Part shown: positions 1-8,389 of the stretch, in pieces
Layout: every line of letters begins with the position of its first letter
Position numbering within the stretch: position 1 is the stretch's first letter
Source of the DNA: an uncultured archaeon
GTDB taxonomy: Archaea > Iainarchaeota > Iainarchaeia > Iainarchaeales > Iainarchaeaceae
Length of the DNA: 47,189 nucleotides
Reading direction: 5' to 3'
NCBI GenBank assembly: GCA_902386385.1
Contig: CABMIU010000044.1
Coordinates: forward strand, 1-47,189
Position numbers and translations under genes: made by a program
The notes under the pieces: generated by a model
The model's input: only the letters and a program-made list of their open reading frames with translations
Database searches by the model: none
Told to the model about the DNA's origin: nothing

Positions 1-25
1 ATTGTTTGCCCGAGAAAATTTCACT

Positions 26-670
26 TTACTTCGCCGTGTCTTTCTTGTATTCAATGAACGAATACGCCACGAGGATAGCCGCTGAAACAAGCACCGGGAC
101 AAGCACAAAGAACATCGCATGCTGCCCATCCAGGGCACCGAGGATTGCAATTATGCCTGAAGCGGTGAACATTTTCTCGCCGAGCCTGTGCGTTTTGTCC
201 CACACTTTTTCACTGCTCATTGTCCAAGGCGTCCTTATGCCCACAAACCAGTTCCTCTTTGCCTTTCCGAGGAGATTCCCGATGAAAATGAAAAGCAGCC
301 CGATTGCCGGAGCTAGCAGTTGCCCGGAATTGAATGCAAACCCGAGGTTGGAAGAGATTATTATTCCCTGCACATAAAGCATGAACAATGCGAAAACAAT
401 TGGCAATTTGTCATACTCCGCCCTGAATTTTTCTATTCCGCGGAGCGGGTCAAGCACAGGAATTGCAGCAAACAAAAGAACAAGCGCGAGCGAGAGCACT
501 GGCACGATGAACGCACCGAAAAGCTTTCCTGAGTAGCCGTTGGGTTGGCCGTCTGCGCCCCAGTGCGTAACCATTTTTTCAGGTAGCGAATTGTAGAGGA
601 AAATAGTTACACCGAAAATTGCCAGAAGGATTAAGGCCAACGTTATTCCGGCAATGCTGATTTTTGGCAT
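26..670 (-). CDS. SdpI/DUF1648-like multi-pass membrane protein
   Basis: ORF 26..790 (-); internal Met at 670 gives MPKISIAGITLALILL...LPEKMVTHWGADGQPNGY..., typical of the DUF1648/SdpI family. Confidence 0.75.
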   Translation of the reverse strand: MPKISIAGITLALILLAIFGVTIFLYNSLPEKMVTHWGADGQPNGYSGKLFGAFIVPVLSLALVLLFAAIPVLDPLRGIEKFRAEYDKLPIVFALFMLYVQGIIISSNLGFAFNSGQLLAPAIGLLFIFIGNLLGKAKRNWFVGIRTPWTMSSEKVWDKTHRLGEKMFTASGIIAILGALDGQHAMFFVLVPVLVSAAILVAYSFIEYKKDTAK

Positions 671-729
671 TATGCAACTGGCCACAAAGGGAAGATAAAT
701 GAATCCAACAGCCTTTTTCTTTCTCTTGC

Positions 730-788
730 AAGCTTTTTCTTTCTCTTGAGAAGAGAAATAAAAAGCTTGAGCAAAAAGAAAGAGAACC
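730..788. repeat. Polypyrimidine/polypurine hairpin element, divergent copy 1, with purine tail GCAAAAAGAAAGAGAACC
   Basis: AAGCTTTTTCTTTCTCTTGAGAAGAGAAATAAAAAGCTT hairpin followed by a GCAAAAAGAAAGAGAAC tail. Confidence 0.6.
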
Positions 789-881
789 ACTAACGTTGAA
801 AGGCTGGCGAAACCCTAAAGGGGAACAAGAAAGAGAACAACTGCGCAGAAAAAAATATAAAAATAGCAGGATAAATGTAAA

Positions 882-979
882 GGATTGGGAGCCCAAGTAT
901 AAGCTTTTCCAAGCTTGTTCCCTAAGCGGGTGTGGCTTGCTCCCATATCCTCTATCTGGTAACTAGTTCTTGTGAACTA
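882..979 (+). ncRNA. Candidate structured RNA or structured 5' leader
   Basis: Closing stem GGAT-GGGAG-CAAG (882-897) with CTTG-CTCCC-ATCC (936-950), internal AAGCTT-TTCC-AAGCTT hairpin, then TAGTTC-TTGT-GAACTA (964-979); AT-rich promoter-like stretch AAAAATATAAAAATAG upstream. Confidence 0.35.
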
Positions 980-1132
980 TGTTTACACCGTTGAGAAGAA
1001 TGCTGCTCCACAATAAGATTGTTGCGGGTTCGGATTCTGAACGGAGAAAGGTTAATTGCCGGAAGCGCGTAGAAGTAAGGCGGAAATTTGATTGCAATGG
1101 AAAAAGCTTAAGTTCTGCAAAGCGCTAATTTT

Positions 1133-2011
1133 GTGATGGAAAATAGTCCTGACCCGCATGGCATTGGCAAAGATGCCCCATTGCCTGTTGTTCTTGTCCC
1201 GGCTTACAATGAGGAAGCCTACATTGAAACGATTGCCCGTGAACTATCCAATGTACAGAAGGAAGGTGCGATTGGCCACGTGCTTTTTGTGGATGACGGC
1301 AGCACCGACAAGACATCGGAAATCATTAGGCGGGTTGTTGAAGAAACCCACATGGATGCGCGCGTTGTGAGGTTCGAAAAGCGCGGGGGCAAGGGAATGC
1401 CGTTTTACTATTCGCTCCGCTACTTTTTCAAAAGACTCCCAAATATGCATGAGAACCAGTGCCTTGTCACCTTTGACGCTGACATCAGCGGCATTACAAA
1501 GGGGAAGCTGCAGACGCTTACGGCCAAAATCGGCGACAAAAAGCCAACAGGAAGGAAAAATTACCGTGACAAGGAAATTGTTTATACGACAGACTTGGTT
1601 ACTTGCCTTTTGGATGGTTACGATGAATATAGTGGCCAGCAAGCATACAGGCTCAAAGCCCTCAAACCATACCTAATCAATCATACGCTAGGAACAAGGC
1701 TTATGCGCTGCGGCATGGCCATGGAGATTGAACTGAACAGGTTTTTTAGACAAAAAGATCGTAGGGCTAGAGAAGATATCAAATTCCACGTCGCCCCGGC
1801 AACAGGCCATACGGGAAGGGCTGGAAGGACTGATGAGGACTTGCGCCGGCTCAAGGCAGAAATAGACAAACAAACTGCTTTAGATATTTCAAGATGGCTG
1901 GCTGCAAGAAACCTGAAAGGAGGAAGCTCCTATAAAGTCGCATTGCGAAGTGTAAACAACCAAAAAATCAGAACCCCGCCAGCGCTGCCGAAAGTAAGGA
2001 GAATTCACTGA
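1133..2011 (+). CDS. Glycosyltransferase family 2-like protein
   Basis: PVVLVPAYNEEAYIETIAREL...VLFVDDGSTDKTSEI...VTFDADISG, GT-A fold motifs. Confidence 0.8.
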   Translation: MMENSPDPHGIGKDAPLPVVLVPAYNEEAYIETIARELSNVQKEGAIGHVLFVDDGSTDKTSEIIRRVVEETHMDARVVRFEKRGGKGMPFYYSLRYFFKRLPNMHENQCLVTFDADISGITKGKLQTLTAKIGDKKPTGRKNYRDKEIVYTTDLVTCLLDGYDEYSGQQAYRLKALKPYLINHTLGTRLMRCGMAMEIELNRFFRQKDRRAREDIKFHVAPATGHTGRAGRTDEDLRRLKAEIDKQTALDISRWLAARNLKGGSSYKVALRSVNNQKIRTPPALPKVRRIH

Positions 2012-2123
2012 GCAGCGAAGTCATCAGCGAAGCCGTTCTATTTTTTTCCGCCAGCAGAGTGGTTCTCTTTCTTTTCAGCCAGCACTTATTTTGCGGAGCA
2101 GTTCTTTTTCTTTTTCGCCGGCT

Positions 2124-2156
2124 CTTTTTCTTTTTCTTCTCAAGAAAAAGAAAAAG
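2124..2156. repeat. Polypyrimidine/polypurine hairpin, copy 2, 3' of tRNA-Gly
   Basis: Perfect 15-bp stem CTTTTTCTTTTTCTT / AAGAAAAAGAAAAAG, 3-nt loop. Confidence 0.8.
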
Positions 2157-2163
2157 GCCGAAG

Positions 2164-2236
2164 TGCACCCGCCGGGATTCGAACCCGGGTCGCGAGCTTG
2201 GGAAGCTCGAAGCCTGAACCGCTGGCCGACAGGTGC
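2164..2236 (-). tRNA. tRNA-Gly(CCC)
   Basis: Reverse complement GCACCTG...CGAGC TTCCCAA GCTCG...CCGGGTTCGAATCCCGG...CGGGTGC-A; all four stems form. Confidence 0.9.
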
Positions 2237-2299
2237 GTTACAACAGAATGGCAACCCAAAAATTAATTAAACAAACCTTGTCGCTTTTTGGGGATTGGA

Positions 2300-2593
2300 T
2301 TACAGGCTTATCCCGAGCAGGTGCAGTATTACCGCCGCGACCAATCCAAGCAGCCCTCCGAAGAGCACCAGAAGGACGCTCCAGAGCGTGATTGGCAGCT
2401 TCATGAAAGGGGCGAAGTTCAGGGCAATGAGGAGCACGAGGCCAAGAAAGCTGTTCAGCAGCACCAGCACAACTTTTTTCACGGTCTTATAGACAAAGTA
2501 AACCAATATGCCTACAAGGATAAGCACCAAGGCCCCTTTCAACAGCGGGCTAAGAACAATTGCTTCCTGCACCATATAGACAATAATGGGCAA
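2300..2593 (-). CDS. BofA-like (pro-sigmaK processing inhibitor family) small membrane protein
   Basis: 97 aa hydrophobic protein ...VVLVLLNSFLGLVLLIALNF...LPITLWSVLLVLFGGLLGLVAAVILHLLGI, typical BofA-type C-terminus. Confidence 0.65.
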   Translation of the reverse strand: MPIIVYMVQEAIVLSPLLKGALVLILVGILVYFVYKTVKKVVLVLLNSFLGLVLLIALNFAPFMKLPITLWSVLLVLFGGLLGLVAAVILHLLGISL

Positions 2594-2987
2594 GAGGCAT
2601 TAAAGGGGTTTTGCTCGGCGCCTTTCCGCCGCAATAAAGATAGCCCTGCTACGCAGGGCAGTGGCTCGCTCCGCTCGCAAATAGAAAAATAGGGCTAACC
2701 CCTTAAAATTTGGTGTAAACAGGGGTCAGCCTGACCTTAATAGGTTTACCAGGGTAGAGGACCCGCCGAGGCTGAATTTCCGAGCAGCATAACCCAGCCT
2801 GGCAGCTTTGATTCTAGGGACATATATAGCCACACTGTCCTTGACAAAGTTTTTCCAATCCAATTGAATCCCCACCTCAGAGCGAAACCCTGAAGCCAAT
2901 TTTATTCGTTTATATTACGGCGTTGGTATTTAAATAGTAGTTAGTATATTAAGTATACCAGCTTGTTTTTGTATAGTTGAAGTCTAT

Positions 2988-3317
2988 TTGGAACACTGGG
3001 TGCAGTTTTTGCCGGAAGAAAAGGAATTTGACAGGGTTTATGCGTTTTGCGCGAAGAAGCACAACCTGCCGGTGCTGAAGGTTTTGCTTGGCCACCCCCA
3101 TGGAGCAGGATTTAATGCGATTTTGAAGGCTGCCAAGCCAATTACGCCGAGGATTCTTTCAACGCGCCTGAAGGAGCTGGAGAAGCTGAAGCTTGTGACA
3201 AAAGGGATGATTTTTGGCACCCCCCCAAAAATCGAGTACCGCGTGACGGCAAAGGCGGAAGGTCTGAAGAAGATTTTCACTGATTTGGAGGAATGGGGGA
3301 AGAAGGAGCTTGAATGA
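2988..3317 (+). CDS. HxlR-type winged-helix transcriptional regulator
   Basis: ILKAAKPITPRILSTRLKELEKLKLVTKGMI...KIEYRVTAKAEGL. Confidence 0.7.
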   Translation: MEHWVQFLPEEKEFDRVYAFCAKKHNLPVLKVLLGHPHGAGFNAILKAAKPITPRILSTRLKELEKLKLVTKGMIFGTPPKIEYRVTAKAEGLKKIFTDLEEWGKKELE

Positions 3318-3381
3318 GCCACAGAGGCCAGGCACAAATTCAGGCCGGGGGTCAAAAGGCCAAAGACTTTTGTCGGCAGGA

Positions 3382-4101
3382 TTATGTTTTTGCATTCGCC
3401 CAGAGCATTTCGAAGTATCGCTTGTAGCTTTCAGCTACTTCCGGGCTTTTTATGACAATTCCAATCGGGTTTTCCTTCCAGATTATTATCGCGACATTCG
3501 GGTCATAAACCATTGTCGTTGAAAGCTGGTTCACGAATTCCTTGTGCAGGAATCTCGCTTCGCCGATGAATTCCTTGACATATTCCTTTCCTCGTTCATT
3601 CTCGCTGTAAATCCCCCTGCATTGCACCTTGTTCTCGGCCTTTTTGCGCTGGTATATGGGGTAATAGTAAGGCAGTATTTCCTTGAATTTTTCGGCTGAG
3701 CCGAACAAATCATAGTTTGCCCTCGATTTAAGGAGTTCCTCGAAAATGGATTTGAGGCCGTTCTTGCCCTTGAACACCGCGACATCATCAAAAGCCGGTT
3801 TTGCGCGGTAAATTTTCTTCAGCTCGGGCAGGATTGACCTGATTTCGCTTTTCCTGACTTCCAGGAAATCGAGGAGTTTCTGCGGCTCGGTTGCGATGAA
3901 AATGGTCTTTGTCTCGACCTTTGCAAAGCCCACAAGGCCTTTTTTTATCAGCCTTCCGAGGGCGTCATAGGCATTTTTCCGGTAAATTCCGCACCTTTCC
4001 GCGATTTCCGACGCTGAAGCGGAGTTAAGTTCCAACAGGCACAGATAAACCTTTATCTCGGCTTTTGTCAGCCCGAGGTTTTCAAGAAGTTCAGCGTTCA
4101 T
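3382..4101 (-). CDS. TrmB-family transcriptional regulator
   Basis: ENLGLTKAEIKVYLCLLELNSASASEIAERCGIYRKNAYDALGRLIKKGLV plus C-terminal sensor-like region. Confidence 0.8.
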   Translation of the reverse strand: MNAELLENLGLTKAEIKVYLCLLELNSASASEIAERCGIYRKNAYDALGRLIKKGLVGFAKVETKTIFIATEPQKLLDFLEVRKSEIRSILPELKKIYRAKPAFDDVAVFKGKNGLKSIFEELLKSRANYDLFGSAEKFKEILPYYYPIYQRKKAENKVQCRGIYSENERGKEYVKEFIGEARFLHKEFVNQLSTTMVYDPNVAIIIWKENPIGIVIKSPEVAESYKRYFEMLWANAKT

Positions 4102-4274
4102 AAAAGCAACTCACGACAATCATTGCACCTATAACGCCAAACCCAAAACGACCGGGGCGTGGGTCTAATGGCCCTATTTATGTCATCGTAGTATCAATTG
4201 CCACCACACTTATTTATCTTTATGCTTCGCGAGGTATTACTGCATTAAAATTTTGGAGTAAGGGGTGACTAGCC

Positions 4275-4388
4275 ATGGCAAGAAAAAAGAAAGCTGCAAT
4301 GGAACAGGGACAGAATGCCCCTGCACAGGCGCAGGTTCAGCAGAATAACGTGATTCCGCAGCCACAGCAGCCGACGCATTCGGCGTGA
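4275..4388 (+). CDS. 37-aa basic, Gln-rich small protein (not in ORF track)
   Basis: ATG...TGA encodes MARKKKAAMEQGQNAPAQAQVQQNNVIPQPQQPTHSA; AT-rich promoter-like CTTATTTATCTTTATGC upstream. Confidence 0.45.
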   Translation: MARKKKAAMEQGQNAPAQAQVQQNNVIPQPQQPTHSA

Positions 4389-4578
4389 ATCAATCAAAAG
4401 CAGAAAGAATAAAATCAACGGATATAAAATCAGCAAAAGCAGGCAAAAAGTGAAAAAATAAAAAAAGCGAGCAAATACAAGGAAAACCACAGATTTCTTC
4501 GTGAATCCGGTTGCCCCGCCATTAATGCGGGGCACCAAAAGCAAAAATGGCCAAATTTTACATGGTTTTGTTTGGCAC

Positions 4579-5097
4579 CTACTTGAACGTTATGCTCTCA
4601 GCAAAGCTGAGTTGTTTCAATTTTTCAGTTGTGCCTTTCTTCAGCCTGCCGTCAATGATTATTGTCAGGACTGGGTCCGGGAAAAGGTCAGGGTCGTCGC
4701 TTATCGCCTGCCTCAGGGAAATGCCGTCATCTGCGAGGATTTTGGCCACACTGGCAACAATGCCCTTCTTCTTCGGGTCTGCCCTGATTTCGATTGTGTC
4801 ATAGCCCAGCTCGCGGGCTGCGTTGCCCATGAAGGCCCTTGGCTCTAGCCTGTAAAAAACATGGAGCAGCTTCTCGTTTTTCCCGATTTCCTTTGCCGTT
4901 TCAATGACAACGCGCCTGTCCACATCGAGCGCCCTCGCGATTTTGGCGGGCGGGAGCTCTATCCTGCCGGCGTATATTTTTCCGGCGCTGTCCACCTTCA
5001 GGCCTAGGCGCAGGAACTCGATTGCGACAATTTTCCTGCCACGGGCGTGGCCGAAGAACTCTTCCAGAATTCGGAGCATATGCCTATTTTTGTTCAT
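4579..5097 (-). CDS. ACT-domain regulator of amino acid metabolism (COG2150-like)
   Basis: HTH-like ...LPPAKIARALDVDRRVVIETAKEIG followed by ACT-like GIVASVAKILADDGISLRQAISDDPDLFPDPVLTIIIDG. Confidence 0.7.
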   Translation of the reverse strand: MNKNRHMLRILEEFFGHARGRKIVAIEFLRLGLKVDSAGKIYAGRIELPPAKIARALDVDRRVVIETAKEIGKNEKLLHVFYRLEPRAFMGNAARELGYDTIEIRADPKKKGIVASVAKILADDGISLRQAISDDPDLFPDPVLTIIIDGRLKKGTTEKLKQLSFAESITFK

Positions 5098-5098
5098 A

Positions 5099-5120
5099 AA
5101 GGTTTAAATATATACGCCGC
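5099..5120 (+). promoter_or_regulatory. Putative TATA region for the aromatic amino acid cluster
   Basis: AAGGTTTAAATATATACGCC, about 160 nt upstream of the trpE ATG. Confidence 0.4.
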
Positions 5121-5280
5121 AGCAGTTCTGTGTCAAAAGATGCTATAGCCCAAGCCAAGAGGCTTAAGGGACATATTGCATTTAAGGCAAATGATTGGAT
5201 TCTGATGAATTCGCTTCAGTTGATTCTCATGGTTCAGGCACAGAAAAGAAGGGATTTATTTTGGGGTTTCCTCCCTGCCT

Positions 5281-6735
5281 ATGCACTTCAACGCAACGCC
5301 TGAACGACTTTTTTTCGCCCTGGCAGAGAATTACGAAAATGCTTTCCTGCTCGAGAGCAGCAACGGCCCGGAAAAAATTGCCAGGTTTTCCTTTGCCGGG
5401 TTCGGGCCAAAAAAGATAGTGCACATGGAAAAAGGAAATATTTATGTAGATGACGAAGCGGTTGAAGCCCGGAATGGTGACCCGCTTGATGCACTGAAGG
5501 CGCAAATTCCCGCGACAAAACCAAATCAAAACACCGGAAATGCCTGCACAGGCAACAATGCGGCCTACGGCGGTACCGGATTAGACGGGCCAAAGGCAGG
5601 CGGGGCGTTTGTGGGCAGTGGCAACATTGGCAACAAAGGTTCAGGCGGCAGCGTTGGCTTTCTCGGTGGCGCGGTCGGCTATTTCTCTTTCGAATTCTTC
5701 AGGCAGATTGAGGGCTTTTCCTCCAAGCTGAAGGATGAAACGCATTTCCCTGATTTCGAGTTCGGCATTTTCAATGATGCGATAATATTTGACCATGCGA
5801 CAGGCAAACAGAGTTATGTTTACATCGGCGAGAACAGGGCCAGGGAAGTGGAGGCCTGCCTGAAGGATTCTGGCGAGCCTGAGGAACTGAAAGCCATCGG
5901 AAAGGGCAGGCCGGGCTCGAAACAGGATTTTGTTGGAATGGTCGAGAAGGCGAAGGAGCGCATTGTTTGCGGCGACATTTTCCAGGCGGTGCTTTCACGC
6001 AGGCATTCCCTCGCTTTCAGGGGGGGCCTCGGGGAATTTTACAGGATGCTCAAGGTAGCGAACCCTTCCCCTTACCTTTATTTCATGAAGTTCGGCAAGA
6101 GGCAGCTCATCGGCTCCTCGCCGGAGAACCTTTTCAGGGTCGAGGGGAACGAGATTTCGAGTTACGCGACAATCGCGGGCACGAGGCCAAGGGGCAAAAA
6201 CACAGAGGACGACAGGTTCTTGGAGGAAGACTTGCTTTCGGACCCCAAGGAACGAGCAGAGCACTTAATGCTTGTCGACCTCACGCGCAACGATGTCGGA
6301 AAAGTGGCGAAGCCTGGCACAGTGAAGGTTCCTGAACTGATGCATGTGCACAAGTATTCGCATGTGCAGCATCTCGCTTCGTTTGTGAAGGCGGAGCTGG
6401 CAAAAGGAAAGGATTCTTTTGATGCGTTCAGGGCGATTTTCCCAGCCGGCACTGTTTCAGGAGCCCCGAAAATAAGGGCGACTGAAATCATCGGAGAGCT
6501 CTAGAAAATGAGGCGCGGGCCTTATGCCGGGGCATTCGGCTATTTTTCCTCAAACGGAAACGCCGATTTTGCAATCGGGATTAGGTCACTTTACGCGAAC
6601 AAGAATGAGGCTTATGTGCAGGCAGGGGCGGGCATCGTCTATGATTCTGTGCCTGAGCGCGAATTCATGGAAACCGAGAGCAAGGCAAGGGTGCTAATTG
6701 ACTGCTTTTTCAGGAACGGTGAGGGATATGGGTGA
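5281..6735 (+). CDS. trpE: Anthranilate synthase component I, interrupted by an in-frame TAG at 6502-6504 (ORFs 5281..6504 and 6508..6735)
   Basis: ...[44 protein letters not shown]...[26 protein letters not shown]; both parts are in one reading frame. Confidence 0.9.
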
Positions 6736-7357
6736 TTCCGGCGCTGGCGGCCAGCGGGTGCTTCTGCTGGACAATTACGATTCCTTTGTTTACAACATTT
6801 TCCAGTCACTTGGAAAGCTCGGGGCGGAAACCATTGTGAAGCGCAACAACGAAATTTCGCTGGAGGACATCCGCAATGGCGGGTTTGACAAAATAGTAAT
6901 CTCCCCCGGCCCTGGCAGCCCTGAAAGGCCGGAGGATTTCGGCGTGTGCGAAAAAGTCATCCTTGAGCTTGGGAACGAAACCCCTATTCTCGGGGTATGC
7001 CTCGGCCACCAGGGAATTGCTAGCGCCTTTGGCGGGAAAATAACGAGGGCTGCAAAGCCGATGCACGGAAAGGCGAGCAGTGTGGAACACGACGCAAAGG
7101 GGATTTTTGCGGGCATTCCGGTCCCGCTGAAAGCGATGAGATACCATTCGCTCGTTGTTGATGAATCCTCTTTGCCGGATTGCCTTGAAGTTACCGCGAG
7201 GAGCCTTGACGACAAGGCCATAATGGGTATAAGGCACAGGGAACTGCCTATTTTCGGGGTGCAGTTCCACCCTGAATCAATCCTCACCGAAGGCGGGGAA
7301 AAAATATTTGAAAACTTTCTTTGCGTTGGGCAAAATCCTGGCACGGGGCGGACATGA
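6728..7357 (+). CDS. trpG: Anthranilate synthase component II (glutamine amidotransferase)
   Basis: [20 protein letters not shown]...[17 protein letters not shown]...[18 protein letters not shown]. Confidence 0.92.
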   Translation: MGDSGAGGQRVLLLDNYDSFVYNIFQSLGKLGAETIVKRNNEISLEDIRNGGFDKIVISPGPGSPERPEDFGVCEKVILELGNETPILGVCLGHQGIASAFGGKITRAAKPMHGKASSVEHDAKGIFAGIPVPLKAMRYHSLVVDESSLPDCLEVTARSLDDKAIMGIRHRELPIFGVQFHPESILTEGGEKIFENFLCVGQNPGTGRT

Positions 7358-8389
7358 ATGGAACAGGTAAATAATTTTGTGCAAATCCTTACAAAATTGG
7401 CAGACGCCGAAAATCTCACGGCCGAAGAAGCAAGGGCGGGCATGTCTGAAATAATGGCGGGAAATGTTTCTCCGCCAGGCATTGCATCGTTCCTCACTGC
7501 GTTGAAAATGAAGGGGGAATCTGCCGAGGAAATAACCGCTTTTGCGGGGGTGATGCGCGAAAACATGGTGAAAGTCAAGCCCCCCGAGGATTGCATCGAT
7601 ACCTGCGGCACAGGCGGGGACGGGAAAGGGACTTTCAATGTTTCGACATGCGCGGCTTTTGTCGCGGCAGGCGCGTGGTGCATTGTCGCAAAACATGGCA
7701 ACAGGGCTGCTTCTGGCAAATGTGGAAGCGCTGATGTGCTTGAATGCCTCGGCGTAAGGATGGCATTGAATGCCGAGAATGCGGAAAGGCAGATTGCCTG
7801 CACGGGGATAACTTTCATGTTCGCCCCGGCTTTCCACCCGGCAATGAAAAATGTCGGCCCCGTTAGGAAAGAGCTCGGTTTCAGGACAGTATTCAACATT
7901 CTCGGGCCGTTGTGCAACCCTGCCTCGGTAAAGAGGCAGGTCATCGGGGTCGCGGATGCGCAGTCGCTTGAAAAAGTTGCCGGAAGCCTCGCACTGCTCG
8001 GGCCGGAAAGGGCCCTGGTCGTCAGTTCCGAAACCGATGAAATCGGGATAGGCTCTGACACAATTGCGATCGAGGTCCGGGGCGGAAAAACGAACAAGAG
8101 CATAATACGGCCGGAGGACTTTGGTTTAAAGAGACAGGGCATTGATGCACTGAAGGTGAAAGATGCAGATGAGAGCGCGAAAATCATTCTAGGGGTACTC
8201 TCCGGCGGAAAAGGGCCTGCAAGGGATATTGTTCTCCTGAACGCTGGGGCGGCTATTTACGTTTCTGGGAAGGCCCTTTCGGTAAAGGATGGGGTTGAGA
8301 TGGCGAAGGTTTCAATTGACAGCGGAGAGGCACTGGGGAAACTTGAACGGTTGAAATCGTTGGGGGGATATGATGGCAGACATCCTTGA
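7358..8389 (+). CDS. trpD: Anthranilate phosphoribosyltransferase
   Basis: [49 protein letters not shown]...[10 protein letters not shown]. Confidence 0.93.
   Translation: MEQVNNFVQILTKLADAENLTAEEARAGMSEIMAGNVSPPGIASFLTALKMKGESAEEITAFAGVMRENMVKVKPPEDCIDTCGTGGDGKGTFNVSTCAAFVAAGAWCIVAKHGNRAASGKCGSADVLECLGVRMALNAENAERQIACTGITFMFAPAFHPAMKNVGPVRKELGFRTVFNILGPLCNPASVKRQVIGVADAQSLEKVAGSLALLGPERALVVSSETDEIGIGSDTIAIEVRGGKTNKSIIRPEDFGLKRQGIDALKVKDADESAKIILGVLSGGKGPARDIVLLNAGAAIYVSGKALSVKDGVEMAKVSIDSGEALGKLERLKSLGGYDGRHP

Noticed and set aside
6502-6504. General recoding of TAG (e.g. pyrrolysine) as the explanation for the trpE stop
   Set aside because: Other genes here end naturally at TAG (aroC at 17205, endonuclease A at 33440, membrane protein at 45360), so TAG acts as a normal stop; a local cause is more likely
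6790-8187. 465-aa minus-strand ORF
   Set aside because: Antisense to trpG/trpD, which have clear family motifs; this is a shadow ORF from biased codon usage
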